A stretch of DNA of 64,000 bases from assembly GCA_949825025.1 (NCBI GenBank), contig OX463778.1:15090171-15154170 (forward strand), in the 5' to 3' direction. This document shows positions 1 to 9,880 of this stretch, piece after piece. The translations under genes were made by a program, and so were the position numbers. How positions within the stretch are numbered: the first letter of the stretch is position 1; each line of letters begins with the position of its first letter. The notes beneath the pieces are model-generated. The model had not been told where the DNA came from. It saw only the letters and a list, made by a program, of their open reading frames with translations, and did not search any database. The stretch is from Siphlonurus alternatus. Taxonomy: Eukaryota > Arthropoda > Insecta > Ephemeroptera > Siphlonuridae.

Positions 1-1033
1 ACCAATTTACAAGTTGTTGTACAGTATTATTTGCCCTCAGTTCTAAATCTTTTACTGTTTTTGCTGAGATCTTTGCATTTGTATCATCAGCAAATTGTGA
101 TATCTCATCAGCATCAATGAGGTGTGATGACAAATCATTTGTGGTAAAGTTGTATATACGGGGGCCCAATTTGGAACCCTGAGGGACCCCAAGGGTTACA
201 GGTAGAAGGTCGGATTTGTATTCATGATTGACATTTCCATTTAGTTCTGATTTTATTTCAACATATTGATATCTATCACTAAGATAGGATTTAAACAAAT
301 TTAAACTGGTCTCATCACAACCCATGGCATTAAGTTTGGTAATAAAAATATCGTGAGGGAGGCAATCAAACGCTTTTGAAAAGTCAAAAAAGAGTCCAAC
401 TGAGTATTTCTTATTTTCTAAATCATCATAAATTGGATTAATAAATTCAAATATAGCAGTTTCAGTTAATTTTTTAATCTGAAAGCCATGTTGTGTGGGG
501 GATATAATTTTATTATTTTGTTCGTAAATAGCAAATTGCATATCCATTACAGCTTCAAAAATTTTGGCAAATACAGATGACAGACTAACAGGTCTATAAT
601 TTTGTATATTATTTTTACATCCTTTTTTATGAAGGGGGTATACTTTTGAAACTTTTAAACATGATGGAAATATACCTTCTAGAATTGATTGATTAATTAC
701 AAAAGAGAGAGGAACAGCAATAAGTTCAGCACAAATTTTTATAACAGTGTAAGGTACATCATCTGGACCAGCTGCATTTTTATTTGGGAGGCTTTTCATA
801 ATTTTTAGTACATCAAAATAGTTTATGGTTTCAATTTTAAAAGGTGGAATATTTTTAGAATTGTCGGGAGGAGGAGGAGTAGGCAAGTTAACTTGAGATG
901 GACTATGTTCCCCGTATTTTGATGTAACTAAATTTTTTGGGGTATTTACAAATAAACTATTACATTCATTAGAAATTAAATTAGGGTTAGTGATTATAGT
1001 ATTATTTATGTTGAGTTCAGTAATTGAATTTTT
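1..1033 (-). pseudogene. Reverse transcriptase domain of the LINE, partial
   Basis: About 340 codons are open from about 1033 down to base 1 with no stop. The fingers motif NYRPVSL, the palm motif FFDFSKAFD (positions 365-391, first catalytic aspartate) and the second catalytic block FADDT (80-94) are all readable, as are HGFQ and GVPQGS. The protein would copy the element's own RNA at a nicked target. There is no start codon because the frame enters from an upstream frame disrupted by a poly-A slip. The sequence stops at the window edge, so the thumb region is missing here. The open frame suggests the copy is fairly young or was under selection until recently. Confidence 0.9.
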
Positions 1034-1835
1034 ATTTTTTTACTATAATTTGTTTCAGATTTCACAACATCCCAAGCAGTTTTTACTTTATTGTCAGAAT
1101 CCTTAATTTTTTTATCATTTAAATTTTTTATTGCATTCATTACCTTAATGTTGTGTAATTTATATAGTTTTTTATATTCAGGCATAATTGAGGAATCATG
1201 ATATTTAGCTTCAATAAACATTTTTTTTTAAATTCTGACTTTCTAATACAAGTTCTGGATGGTGTTTAATCCATGCAGGGGTTGTTTTTTTTATTATAAA
1301 TTTTTTTCTTGATTTTTGGAAAAGCTTCATTGAAATGGTACATAAAAATGTCTAAAAATATTTTCCATTTTTTCTCTGAATCTCCATCAGCCGATCGAAG
1401 TTCACTCCAATCTTCTCGCATTAATAATAATGCATGAATAAATCCTTACTTGCTTTACAACACGTGTTGTTCTATAGCGTCATTTACTGTTTGAAGAGCT
1501 GCAGTTATTGTTTTGTGGCGGTGCATTTAAAAAAATTGTATTATATTTGTGATCTGATAAATTTGTAATTACCGTTTCAGGCAATGAAAATAATTCTGTT
1601 TAATTACATATTAAGTGGTCAATGAGAGTAGACGATTTTTTATTATCATGAGTTTCAATTGAATTTAGCACACTTAAATTGTATGTTTCTAAAAGATCTG
1701 AATAAGATTTGCTTGCGGAATTATTTATGCAAATATTAATATTAGTATCACCACCTCTATAATATTACGTCATTTTTTTGTTGTTGTTCATGAATGATTT
1801 AATTAAAGTATCAAATTCATTTAAATTATCACATT
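1034..1835 (-). pseudogene. Endonuclease C-terminus and linker of the LINE, frame-disrupted
   Basis: Reading upstream of the RT, the linker segment at 1006-1221 is in a different frame from the RT. The change falls at a run of seven T on the plus strand (about 1034-1040), a likely replication or reverse-transcription slip. Further upstream, 1230-1420 translates to the W..F...FN.AFP type of linker seen in these elements. At 1530-1770 a GGDTNINI block (the GDxN endonuclease motif), a STLIDH block and an LSDH block are readable, with an in-frame stop between them. The N-terminal half of the endonuclease is absent. The copy cannot encode a working ORF2 protein. Confidence 0.8.
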
Positions 1836-1840
1836 CATTA

Positions 1841-1881
1841 TTATCATTATTATTTTATTATTATTATTATTATTATTTTTT
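1841..1881. repeat. TTA/ATT microsatellite, left border of G+C-rich insert
   Basis: Run of TTA/TTATTA units between the LINE remnant and the G+C-rich insert. A similar tract (about 2327-2370) closes the other side, so the pair may mark an insertion into a microsatellite. Confidence 0.7.
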
Positions 1882-1892
1882 GTTTTTAACTC

Positions 1893-2330
1893 CCAACCAA
1901 GTTGGGGTGGTTTAGCGCCAGCACCGGGCCCAATTGGGCCAAAGTGAAGGCGCCCGCTGATCCTGTTGGTGATGTTAAGATCCAGCGTCTCCTACTCAGC
2001 TGCGGGCAATGAAGGCTTCCCGGGTACACCCGCAAATAGCCCATCACACAGCCTTTCGGGCAGGTCCTCTCCTAGGCGCGGTGGGACACATTTCCGCGAG
2101 CACTCGGGGTGCTGGATGCCTTTAACCAGGGCACTTAGAGGTGGGGATGCATCTTGGGCTTCCCAAACCAATGCCCTGGCCGCCCTGTGGTACAAGAACC
2201 ACAGGCTACGGGCCAAAGGTCACACTCGCAAGGCAACCTCCAACCCGCATGTCCTTCCTGGGCGCGGGGGGACGCGTACCGCGAGCCAGGACAAGAGCCT
2301 ACACTCAAGCCATGGCCGGATGCCCTTTAT
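1893..2330. repeat. G+C-rich insert of unknown type flanked by TTA tracts
   Basis: About 440 bases of clearly G+C-rich sequence stand out from A+T-rich surroundings and are bracketed by TTA microsatellites. Two internal segments resemble each other (about 2071-2101 and 2255-2287; both contain a GGGCGC- or GGCGCGG-like core followed by GGACRC and CCGCGAG). Open frames on both strands (for example 1966-2343 plus, 1992-2216 minus) have no recognisable product and probably just reflect few stop codons in G+C-rich DNA. It could be a SINE, a fragment of a larger transposon or transferred DNA; no known family was recognised. Confidence 0.5.
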
Positions 2331-2385
2331 TATTATATTATAATAATAATATTAATTATTATTATTATTTAAATATATAAACCAA

Positions 2386-3060
2386 ATGCATAGATTCTCT
2401 ACTTACAAATGCAAGAAGGACAGAGAGACAATCGAAATAAACACTAAAATATATACCATAAATTATTTTTGGTTAACACATATCAAGCAATTTTTTTGCC
2501 CCATATTCTTGCTCTATATTTCAAAATTAAAATATTCTATAATTTTGAATTGGGGACGCATTGATCTACAATTGCATCAATATGAATTTTTGATGATCAA
2601 TATTTTATGTTATACTTATGTAAGATATCGCCTCAACTCATGCATATATCCAGCATGCACTTTTGATTGATCTGATGAAGCAAAAGTAGGACTATGCATC
2701 AACATTAAAATTCAATATGTAACCCCATTCTCACTTTTTAAACAACACTTATGTAAGTCAATACTAGAGATATTATACTATTTCACTTTCATAAGGATTG
2801 TTTTCATATCATTTAAAATAAGAATTTAGATTATGTATTCTGAGATAACATATTATGACACGTGGCAAATGAGATAGACACGTGTAAACAGGTGTGGTCT
2901 GATGTAGCAACCTTGTATTGTGTAAAACACTCTCGATAGTATAGGCAGGCTTGCTCCGGTCTCTAAACTTGACTTAGTAAAGAAAATCCGATTCTCTCCA
3001 GCTTCACTAATAAAAAATCTTTTCATATTATAGCTTAAATTTTTTTCATACATATTTTCA
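2386..3060. other. A+T-rich stretch, nothing assigned
   Basis: Only short open frames with AT-driven composition. No splice-bounded or conserved-looking segment was seen. Confidence 0.5.
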
Positions 3061-3062
3061 AG

Positions 3063-3440
3063 ACTTAAATAAGCACTTAACGCAGTGGTATGCACCTCTG
3101 ATTCATAATCGGATGGTCGTGAGTTTGATCTCAGGCACCGCCAAACTTTTACCAAGTAAAGGATGCTAAAGAACACCCACTCGTGCATCCGGGAGGTGAT
3201 TGATGGCATCCTTCATCAATTGCCGACCATCCTGACTGAGGTTTCCATGGTTTCCTCAGTCACAACCAGGTGAATGCTGGAATAGATTGCTATAGGCCAT
3301 TGCCAGCCCGATTTAGAAGGGATCCACAAAAGTTCGGTCTACGGAGAGCCGGGAAGTTAAATTCAGTCACTTAATTGTGACCAGTACTCTAAAACAGCTA
3401 GGATTCAGTTGATGAAAAAAAAAACATTAAAATTAAATAA
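3063..3440 (+). mobile_element. tRNA-Met-headed SINE with conserved core and A-rich tail
   Basis: The head at about 3072-3140 follows an elongator tRNA-Met: an A-box-like CGCAGTGGTATGCA, an anticodon-loop-like TTCATAA (CAT) and a B-box-like GAGTTTGATCTC. The central domain at about 3222-3290 contains CTGACTGAGGTTTCCATGG followed by TTTCCTCAGTCAC, a partly palindromic core seen in most other SINEs of this window. The 3' body ends near GATTCAGTTGATG and an A-run. The two boxes form an internal RNA polymerase III promoter. The same 3' body occurs in reverse orientation at 22376-22605, which defines the family. Confidence 0.82.
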
Positions 3441-4859
3441 AACTTTATATATTCTCTGGTATCTAAATTTGAAGTTATTATAGTTGTAAAATTCTGGGTT
3501 TATAACAAAATTTTAAAGTAAGGTTAGAATTTTACCAAATGAATTTAGTAAACAAAAATTTACGCAGTACTAGTACTGCAATGATTATGCTAAAAAAATT
3601 AGTCATTCTGATTTTTTGTATAGTAAAATTAAAAATATTTAGAATTTTTTTTGTTTTGTTTTGTTTTTTAATTCATTATAGATTTACACATTACTGGTAT
3701 GAAATTTAACTAAATTTAGAGGTGCATGGAAATTAAATATATTTATATCCAGCTTGATAATAATAAAATAATGTATGTCCTAAAATTATCTTGTATATTA
3801 ACACAGCTAGGTACTTTTTTCCTTGAGTTATGTTAACAATATGAAAACAACATATTTTGTAATTTAATTCAAAAATATTATAAATTAAATTGGTTATCAT
3901 GTTTAATACTTGAGGTATTTTATTACTGTTTCACAAGTTTTTAGTAATAATGCAAACTAATACTTCATTTTTTAAATAAAATTGCCGTAAATTCATTATT
4001 TTGTATATATTTAGCAGCATCAGTATATAGCTTCAACGATATCGGGTTGTATATGAATTTTAATGTGGAACTTAATAACAATTTCAGAGCATAATGCAAA
4101 ATGCAATAGTAACGATTATATAAGAGTATGTATCTGAATATAAAAGTTTATAAATTAAAAATTAGTTTCTCATACATATTAAGTAATCTGCATGACCTGA
4201 ATATTGTTATGGGAGCATTTTTTGTTATTATTCGCCACTTACTCAGACTTTATTCAAACATACTTAATACTTGTATTCTATTATACATATTGTAGAAGTG
4301 TAAATAATTTATTTCATTGAATGCACTATACACATTATGTAGAATAATGTATTTAAACATTACAAATTTACAATACATTATTTAATAATGTTAAAAAGAC
4401 TTTCTGCGTTTTATTTTATATATTTTTTGTTTAGTTTGTTTATTGCATGATATAATTGGGAAAATTGGGATCTCACTCGATTTCTGAAGGTAACCTTTGA
4501 AGAAAACTTTGCACATTTTCAAAATTTTCTATTCTTCATCAATTAATTTTTTTATCGTGTATTTTATTTAAGTTATAAAATACTTTCTTCAAGAAATATA
4601 TCAATAAGATCTTAACAATTAATTGACATAGATATAACTTGCATTGAACATGATTTTATAATATATTTTAAGAATAGTATTCTTAATAAGATCGTTCAAG
4701 ACCCTGCAAGAATTTGCAAAGATTTTTGAACAGCATTATATTCAGTCCGATTAAATTCAGTTCGACCGAAATGAGACATGCAATCAATTGTCTTCCGCGG
4801 TTATATAACTTACTCTCATGTTGTGGAATTTAGGAAAGAGTTTATATTGTTGCCCATGC
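3441..4859. other. A+T-rich stretch, nothing assigned
   Basis: Very A+T-rich with many homopolymer runs and no coding-like segment. Confidence 0.5.
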
Positions 4860-5193
4860 AATGGACAATTTGCATGACATTTTTTTATTGTAGAAATGGA
4901 TAGAGGGTGCAAAGTTATGCTACTCTGAATTTTTTCAGATTTTTTAAAGACCGAGAATAATAAAAAAAAAAAAAAAAAAATTTAAAAATTTTAATTTTAA
5001 TTAAAATTTTAATTTTAATTTTAATTTTAAAAAATTATTGAAAGTCAATTTTATGACGTCACGAGGAGTCTGTCCTCGAGAAAAGAAAAGGATAGGCGCT
5101 AAACACCCGTGACGTCATAAAACTGACTTTCAATAATTTTTTAAAAATAGTTCCCGCTCTAAAAAAAATCTGAAAAAATTCAGAGTAGCATAA
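4860..5193. mobile_element. MITE family A, copy 1 (right end worn)
   Basis: Long terminal inverted repeats: GCTACTCTGAATTTTTTCAG on the left (from 4918) is mirrored near 5175-5192. A second inner pair is TTGAAAGTCAATTTTATGAC against its complement near 5112-5134. The outer left end has ATGGACAA and a GAAATGGATAGAGGGTGC block as in copies 2 and 3. The outer right end has decayed. The internal part differs from the other copies and carries an (AATTTT)n-like expansion and two TGACGTCA/TGACGTCAC sites. There is no coding capacity. Non-autonomous, type of transposase unknown. Confidence 0.8.
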
Positions 5194-5332
5194 TTATTAG
5201 TAGTACGTGAAAAAGTTGCTAAAATATAAAAAATTAAATATTATGAAATATCTTATAAATCTTTATTTTTTTTGCAAAATTCTTCTAAAAAATAACTAAT
5301 AATTTTTATTTGGATATGATTCACAAAATATT

Positions 5333-5412
5333 TATCCAGTATTCTCACTAACCGAGGCTATAATTAGTGCCTGCTTAATTCATGGTTAGTAACTCCCTTC
5401 GTAAGTTTTTCC
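5333..5412. mobile_element. MITE family B, partial copy
   Basis: Contains TTATCCAGTATTCTCACTAACC-like left arm and GGTTAGTAACTCCCTTCGT-like right arm, matching the better copy at 6487-6620. The terminal GATTCAC blocks are missing. Confidence 0.5.
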
Positions 5413-5431
5413 TATTAATTCCTTCTTAATT

Positions 5432-5677
5432 ATAAAGACGAATTCATATGGCGATTTCTATGATACGACGCGAAGTGAATAATGCGCACTTTCTGTAACA
5501 TCCATTGGCGGCCTTATTGGCGATAAAAAAAAGAGTATTGTAATTCAATGTGATATTCGCCGCCGAAACCCATAGAGATACCGAAACTTGACTAATTTGT
5601 TCGCCGCATAGGATTTCACAGCATTTGCGTCAAAATCGCGTTGCATCGCCACTGTCGTCATGTGGATCCGTCTAAAT
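5432..5677. mobile_element. MITE family C, copy 1
   Basis: The left end AAAGACGAATTCATATGGCG mirrors the right end around CGTCATGTGGATCCGTCT. The internal segment with AATGCGCACTT and CATCCATTGGCGGCC is the reverse complement of a segment in the copy at 51099-51306, which fixes the family. Other internal pieces (TTGCGTCAAAATCGCGTTGC) mirror the left part of that copy. No coding capacity. The hAT-type MITE that follows sits immediately at its right end. Confidence 0.72.
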
Positions 5678-5883
5678 CAGCGGTTTTCAAACTTTTTGAC
5701 TCGAGTCCCAGATAATATTCAATTCCAAGATGATGTCCCATTTTTTCCTCCCCACTGCTTTCCTATTGCCCTACCTTATTAACCATATAGCCTTGATCGC
5801 CATTACCCGATTTTCATGAAGTCCCAGACGAAAAATCTCACTGTCCCAAATTTGGGACGCGTCCCATATTTTGAAAACCGCTG
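5678..5883. mobile_element. hAT-type MITE with perfect 8-bp target duplication
   Basis: Begins CAGCGGTTTTCAAA and ends TTTGAAAACCGCTG, a 14-bp perfect terminal inverted repeat with the CAG...CTG ends typical of hAT elements. The flanks are GTCTAAAT at 5670-5677 and 5884-5891, an exact 8-bp target-site duplication as made by hAT transposases. Length 206 bp, no transposase. The element is commonly dispersed as non-autonomous copies driven by a hAT transposase encoded elsewhere. Confidence 0.92.
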
Positions 5884-5891
5884 GTCTAAAT

Positions 5892-6486
5892 GATATTTTC
5901 TCACAGCAGTAAGATCTCAATTCTGCGACGTAAAATATCAAGGTCACAAATACTCCAGGCATTGAACTGCACTTCCAGTAAATGCAATAACAATTGAACA
6001 TCCTTACCTGAGATAGCATGTTGCTTACATTAGAGCACCTTCCTGCCTCGTGAGAGCTGCCCGCAATATGTAAATTAGTGGTGAAATATGAAGAGCTGAG
6101 ATCTGCATAATATATTTAAAAATATGTCGTGAAGATCACAAGCCATGCAAGCATAAAAATATGATTTAAACTAACCACTTGTCAAATTATGTATGACAGA
6201 TATAATATGTGTATGTAAAATATAGTTGGCTAAACACTCTTATTGATGAATAAAAAAATAAATAGACTAAAGAGAATTGTTTCATCCGGTCATAGCGGTA
6301 ACTAAATATTATGTACAATAATTAAAATAATTTTTTAGTGTGTCAGATCACGTTTATTGATTCTGATCTTTAAGCTCAAATTATGAACAGGATAACAAGA
6401 AAAAACGCCTCAAAGAACAAAACAAAATCTTATCAATTGTGATTTGAGTTAAATTTCTTCAAACAAACAACTAGAAACAATTTTAA
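5892..6486. other. A+T-rich stretch, nothing assigned
   Basis: No repeat family or coding-like segment recognised. An 82-codon minus frame overlaps the hAT MITE and is regarded as chance. Confidence 0.45.
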
Positions 6487-6620
6487 AGGAGGCTATTCAC
6501 GAAGAGAGTTATCCAGGTTTCTCACTAACCACGTTTAGCGTCATTGAATTAGGCTGGCGCTAACCGCGGTTAGTGAGGAACCTGGATAACTTTCTGGATA
6601 ACTCTCTTGTGAATCGCCCT
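6487..6620. mobile_element. MITE family B, reference copy (palindromic)
   Basis: The right end read in reverse is AGGGCGATTCACAAGAGAG, followed by two TTATCCAG-like blocks and TCACTAACC. The left end is GGAGGCTATTCACGAAGAGA, followed by one such block and TCTCACTAACC. The centre carries GCGTCATTGAATTAGGCTGG. The whole 130-bp unit can fold on itself. Related copies lie at 9414, 30802, 37733 and, in part, 5333. Confidence 0.78.
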
Positions 6621-6639
6621 AAATAGAGATAAAGATAAC

Positions 6640-6659
6640 GAGAGAGAGAGAGAGAGAGG
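6640..6659 (+). repeat. Short (GA)n tract
   Basis: About ten GA units. No other structure. Confidence 0.9.
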
Positions 6660-7673
6660 TTGTTTACTTTTTGATAATATTTCTTACAGGGTGCAAATCT
6701 TTCTGCAACAACAATTTATTGAGCGTCACAACATTTTGCTATCTACGTCAGAGATGATGACGTATACATATTAGCAAAATGTTAAATTCTTAAAAATTCT
6801 TTGTTAGACAAAGGACTCAAGTTAAATATAGAATATATGAACTTTTCCACAGTCTCGGTATTATTTTGAATCCATAGAATAACTTATCTTATTTTTTTTT
6901 TTAGCTATAAAAAGTTTAGAAATTTAAGGTTTAGATGCTAAATGTGATATAAATGTGATGTATTATAAATATATATTTTAAAAGATATTTATACTATGCA
7001 ATAATAAAGTTGTTCTCATTAATTTTTTTTTAAGAAGGTTTATAGTAAAACCTTATATTATTATCTAATCCACTTTCTCATTTTTGTTTTTCTATGCAGG
7101 GTTAGTCTTACCATATAATAGCACCCCTCCCCCTCTTGCGGGCTCCTTTTACTTCATATAAACAACAATCAGTCCATTTCTCTGCCTTCCTCTTTCCCCC
7201 CGCTTTACTAGGTCAAACACGGATCGGGCCTTTTCTTCCCAGACCGGCCCCGCACTTCCACGTGTATGTAGCTAGCATATAATTGCATTCTCGCGACTCT
7301 TCAAGGTAATGTTTACACTCGGGTTCTCGACCTCATGATCCTAGCTTGTTGGACGGGAGGGGAGGAAATGGTACCGTGGTCACAGTCACGTATACGTGGG
7401 GGAGGTGGGTGTGGCCTTCATGGTCAAGGAATGCAAAATCGAGTTGACACTGAAATCAGCAAGCTTTCTCATATTGATATTTTTAGTCCATCTAAATTAT
7501 TTCTGTTTGCAAATCACAAAACTTTCAGTTATATTTTTGGTGAGAATGTCAAGTTCATTTGACTGTAAAAAATTCATTCAAATTCTTAAAGTGTGTTTCA
7601 AAGATTGTGTCATACTCGTTTCGTTTTTAAACAGTCACCCGGCCAACAAGAGTTTCTTTTCTATTATATATTA
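6660..7673. other. Mixed stretch with a more G+C-rich part at 7120-7440
   Basis: Mostly A+T-rich. The part at 7120-7440 is rich in C on the plus strand and could be exonic or regulatory, but no product is recognisable in any frame. Open frames at 7335-7562 and 7396-7677 overlap each other without recognisable motifs. Confidence 0.35.
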
Positions 7674-7715
7674 TTAATCAGAGACATGGTAAGATTAATC
7701 AGAGACATGGTAAGT
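7674..7715 (+). repeat. Tandem duplication of a 21-bp unit ending in a donor-like site
   Basis: ATTAATCAGAGACATGGTAA plus one G is repeated twice head to tail. Both units end in GGTAAG, a splice-donor-like sequence. Probably a small slippage or patch duplication. Confidence 0.8.
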
Positions 7716-7906
7716 CCTATTATGTCTATGTTATTAATATATGCCTTTCTCAACTTCATTGCATTCTGTTTGGGTGTCTGCTTACAATTAGTAATTTTTA
7801 GTGAGGATCAATCAACACAATTTACTTTATTAATAATGCGAACAAATTCAAAATTGTTGTATTTTCCAAAATTCCACAAGTTGCAATTTTAAGTTACTGC
7901 ATTCCT

Positions 7907-8488
7907 TCAATATTTGAGGAACTGATCAATGACTGACCGATACTCAGTGTTGAAAGTATAAGTAACAGCATCATATATCACCGTTAGGAGCAAGAACAAT
8001 AAATTACTTTCAACACTGTTTGTACCTGAATGGTTCATGCCAATTTTTTTTTTATCACCAAACAATACCTCTTTTTTTACATTGCATCTTAGGGGTGGCC
8101 ACAACCTTGGCACCTCCGACGCGTAATAGAGGCTCCAAAGGTTTGACCTAGACTGAGGTTTGCGTTGCCATTTAAATAATATCGATACTGGTATACGCAC
8201 TATAGTGAGAGAGGTGCCAACAGCCGGTGTGACTGCAGCATGTACGTCACAGCACGGAAGAGAATGACAAGATAGTTTGACAATTCTGTCCAACTTCAGT
8301 GTAGATTTGCAACATGTCAGGACGTGCAAATAAGAGTGATAAGGTGAGAGAAGGGAAGTTCTAGATAACTTTAGGAGGAAGGCGAGGCTCTGCATTTTTA
8401 TTTTGTTTAATTGTTTTTTTAAAATTGTGTTATTTTGATATTTTATTTTGTTAAAAGCTTTTGTATAAGAAATAGATGAATATTTCAT
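7907..8488 (-). other. Unassigned 193-codon open frame
   Basis: An unusually long open frame for this A+T-rich DNA, starting with ATG at 8488. Its middle covers a more G+C-rich segment (8050-8390). The translation shows no motif, domain or signal I recognise, and both ends are low-complexity in lysine, asparagine and leucine. The plus strand of the same segment carries a weak resemblance to the SINE core near 8150 and a separate candidate first exon at 8314. Most likely chance or decayed repeat sequence. Only transcript evidence would decide. Confidence 0.15.
8314..8343 (+). other. Candidate first coding exon (10 codons) with splice donor
   Basis: An ATG in good context (GCAACATGTC) opens MSGRANKSDK and is followed at once by GTGAGAG, a good donor. 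Seventeen bases upstream there is TTCAGTGTAG, which resembles an arthropod-style initiator (TCAGT). The MSGR start recalls histone tails but the rest does not match one, so no identity is offered. No downstream exon was located. Weak candidate. Confidence 0.2.
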
Positions 8489-8639
8489 TAGCGTAGAAGT
8501 ATGGTTATATTATACTATTCATTCCATTTTATAAATTTTCTGGACATACATAATATATATGTTCAAATAGTATAACTAACAGTACACTAATTATATATAC
8601 AGTATTATACACTGTACATAATTATATAAAATAATAATA

Positions 8640-8935
8640 TTAAGCATGGTGGCGCAGTGGTAGCGTGGTATAGCGCGTCTGACTTACAGTCAGAAGGTAG
8701 TGCGTTCGAATCCTACTGGAGACCTACTATATGTAAAAATATCAAGAGGTCTAAACCTTCGCTGTCCGGTTAGAAACTAGCCACTGTCTCATGCATTTGG
8801 GAGCCATGCTCTGACACCGACCATCCTGACTTGGGGTTTCCATGGTTCCCCCTCGTCTACATGCATAGCTAATGCTATAGCGATGGATAAAAATAAGTCG
8901 ACCATGGCCTCAGTGCAAACTATAATTTTGATTTA
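8640..8935 (+). mobile_element. tRNA-like SINE (Val-TAC-type head) with shared core
   Basis: The head has GGTGGCGCAGTGGTAGCG (A-box region, with a small duplicated piece), an anticodon arm TCTGACTTACAGTCAGA whose loop would read TAC, and a B-box GCGTTCGAATCC. It cannot form a normal acceptor stem, so it is not a functional tRNA gene. At about 8808-8845 it carries CCGACCATCCTGACTT followed by GGGGTTTCCATGG, the same core as the tRNA-Met-headed SINE. The 3' part is worn. Confidence 0.75.
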
Positions 8936-9073
8936 GTATGTTAAATTTTCATTTAAAATTCAAATCTTGCATGCTTTCTATTTAATGAAAAACAAACTAT
9001 ATATATAAAGATTTGATGAAATATCCCATAATATGAAGGTTATTATTATAATAATATATAATTATATTTTATC

Positions 9074-9395
9074 AACAAAGCTCACGTCTCGTGACACGTG
9101 ATGAGAAGGGTATGAGGGAAGAACGAAAGTGGGCGGCGGGAATCACGAGGTATATCACACCTGACCACCATCAGGGGTTAAGTGGGCCGTTGGTGAAAGC
9201 CAGGGACAGAGTTGTGCTGTACGCGTAAACATGATACTGTCATGTTAAATGTGTGCTAGGAGCGTCTGGCATTTTCTAGAACCTATATAAAGAGACGGTC
9301 GTGGAAAAAAAGCGTGACAACTGACAATGAACGAGTTGCCCCTAGAAATAAAAAAACTTGCAACACTTAACTATCTATGTCATCATAACTTTTGA
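9074..9395 (+). promoter_or_regulatory. Candidate core promoter with heat-shock-type box and TATA box
   Basis: A better-composed segment with CACGTG near 9096, a TTCTAGAA dimer (heat-shock-element half-pair) at 9274-9281 and TATATAAAG from 9284. About 35 bp downstream of the TATA box an ATG at 9327 opens a 22-codon frame ending at 9395 with no recognised product. The arrangement box, TATA, short leader is promoter-like. It may equally be chance or a transposon promoter. Confidence 0.28.
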
Positions 9396-9413
9396 TGTGA
9401 CCGATATTCTAGA

Positions 9414-9503
9414 AGGGGAGATATCCTCATTTCTCACTAACCACGATTACCGTAAGCCTGATAGTGGTTATTTCTTTGGGTAACTATTTTATGAATCGTG
9501 CCC
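9414..9503. mobile_element. MITE family B, short copy
   Basis: Left part GATATCCTCATTTCTCACTAACC-like and right part GTTATTTCTTTGGGTAAC, then TTTATGAATCGTGCCC, mirror each other and match the 6487 copy. Central part shortened. Confidence 0.6.
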
Positions 9504-9827
9504 ATAATTATTCATAATATATTTTAATTATTTTTAAATTACTTTGGTACTCACTGCTCAGCAGTGAATAACACATAAAATACAGCTGAATTAGAAATCA
9601 TATAATTATAATCAGGGAAAGGGGGTGAGATGGGCAAACAATATTCATAGCTGAACTGTCAAATTTCACCATACATTTTAACACGTTTCTATATGTATAA
9701 TACACTGTAAGAGTGTTCAATAAAAACTTAAATTAATATAATTGACTTTGAAGTTTTTATAAATATATTTTTTCTAGATACTTTTCAATGGCTGTCAAAT
9801 TAGTTTGGTTTTCATCGTGCATGTACT

Positions 9828-9880
9828 TCGGCTCGTGTTCGGTCAGTGAGGTCCGTCATTACAAACTATCCACCAATGAC
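9828..9880 (+). repeat. Dispersed repeat, copy 1 of 2
   Basis: Segment with GGCTCGTGTTCGGTCAGTG and ACAAACTATCCACCAATGAC closely matches 57307-57364. Family not identified; probably an internal piece of an older transposon. Confidence 0.55.

Larger units (their letters stand above)
1..1840 (-). mobile_element. Non-LTR retrotransposon (LINE), 5'-truncated, running off the window edge
   Basis: On the minus strand the sequence reads, in order, the C-terminal part of an APE-type endonuclease, a linker, and a reverse transcriptase that continues past base 1. The upstream end is lost at about 1840, where a TTA-rich tract and an unrelated G+C-rich insert begin. Loss of the 5' part is the normal outcome of target-primed reverse transcription, although the later insert could also have removed it. 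The 3' UTR and tail lie outside the window. Motif spacing fits the Jockey/CR1-like superfamily of single-APE, single-RT elements; the clade cannot be settled by eye. Confidence 0.88.

Noticed and set aside
3072..3140. Functional tRNA-Met gene
   Set aside because: Changed D and T arms and direct continuation into SINE body; treated as SINE head.
8646..8725. Functional tRNA-Val(TAC) gene
   Set aside because: D arm carries an extra duplicated piece, acceptor halves do not pair, and a SINE body with the shared core follows directly.
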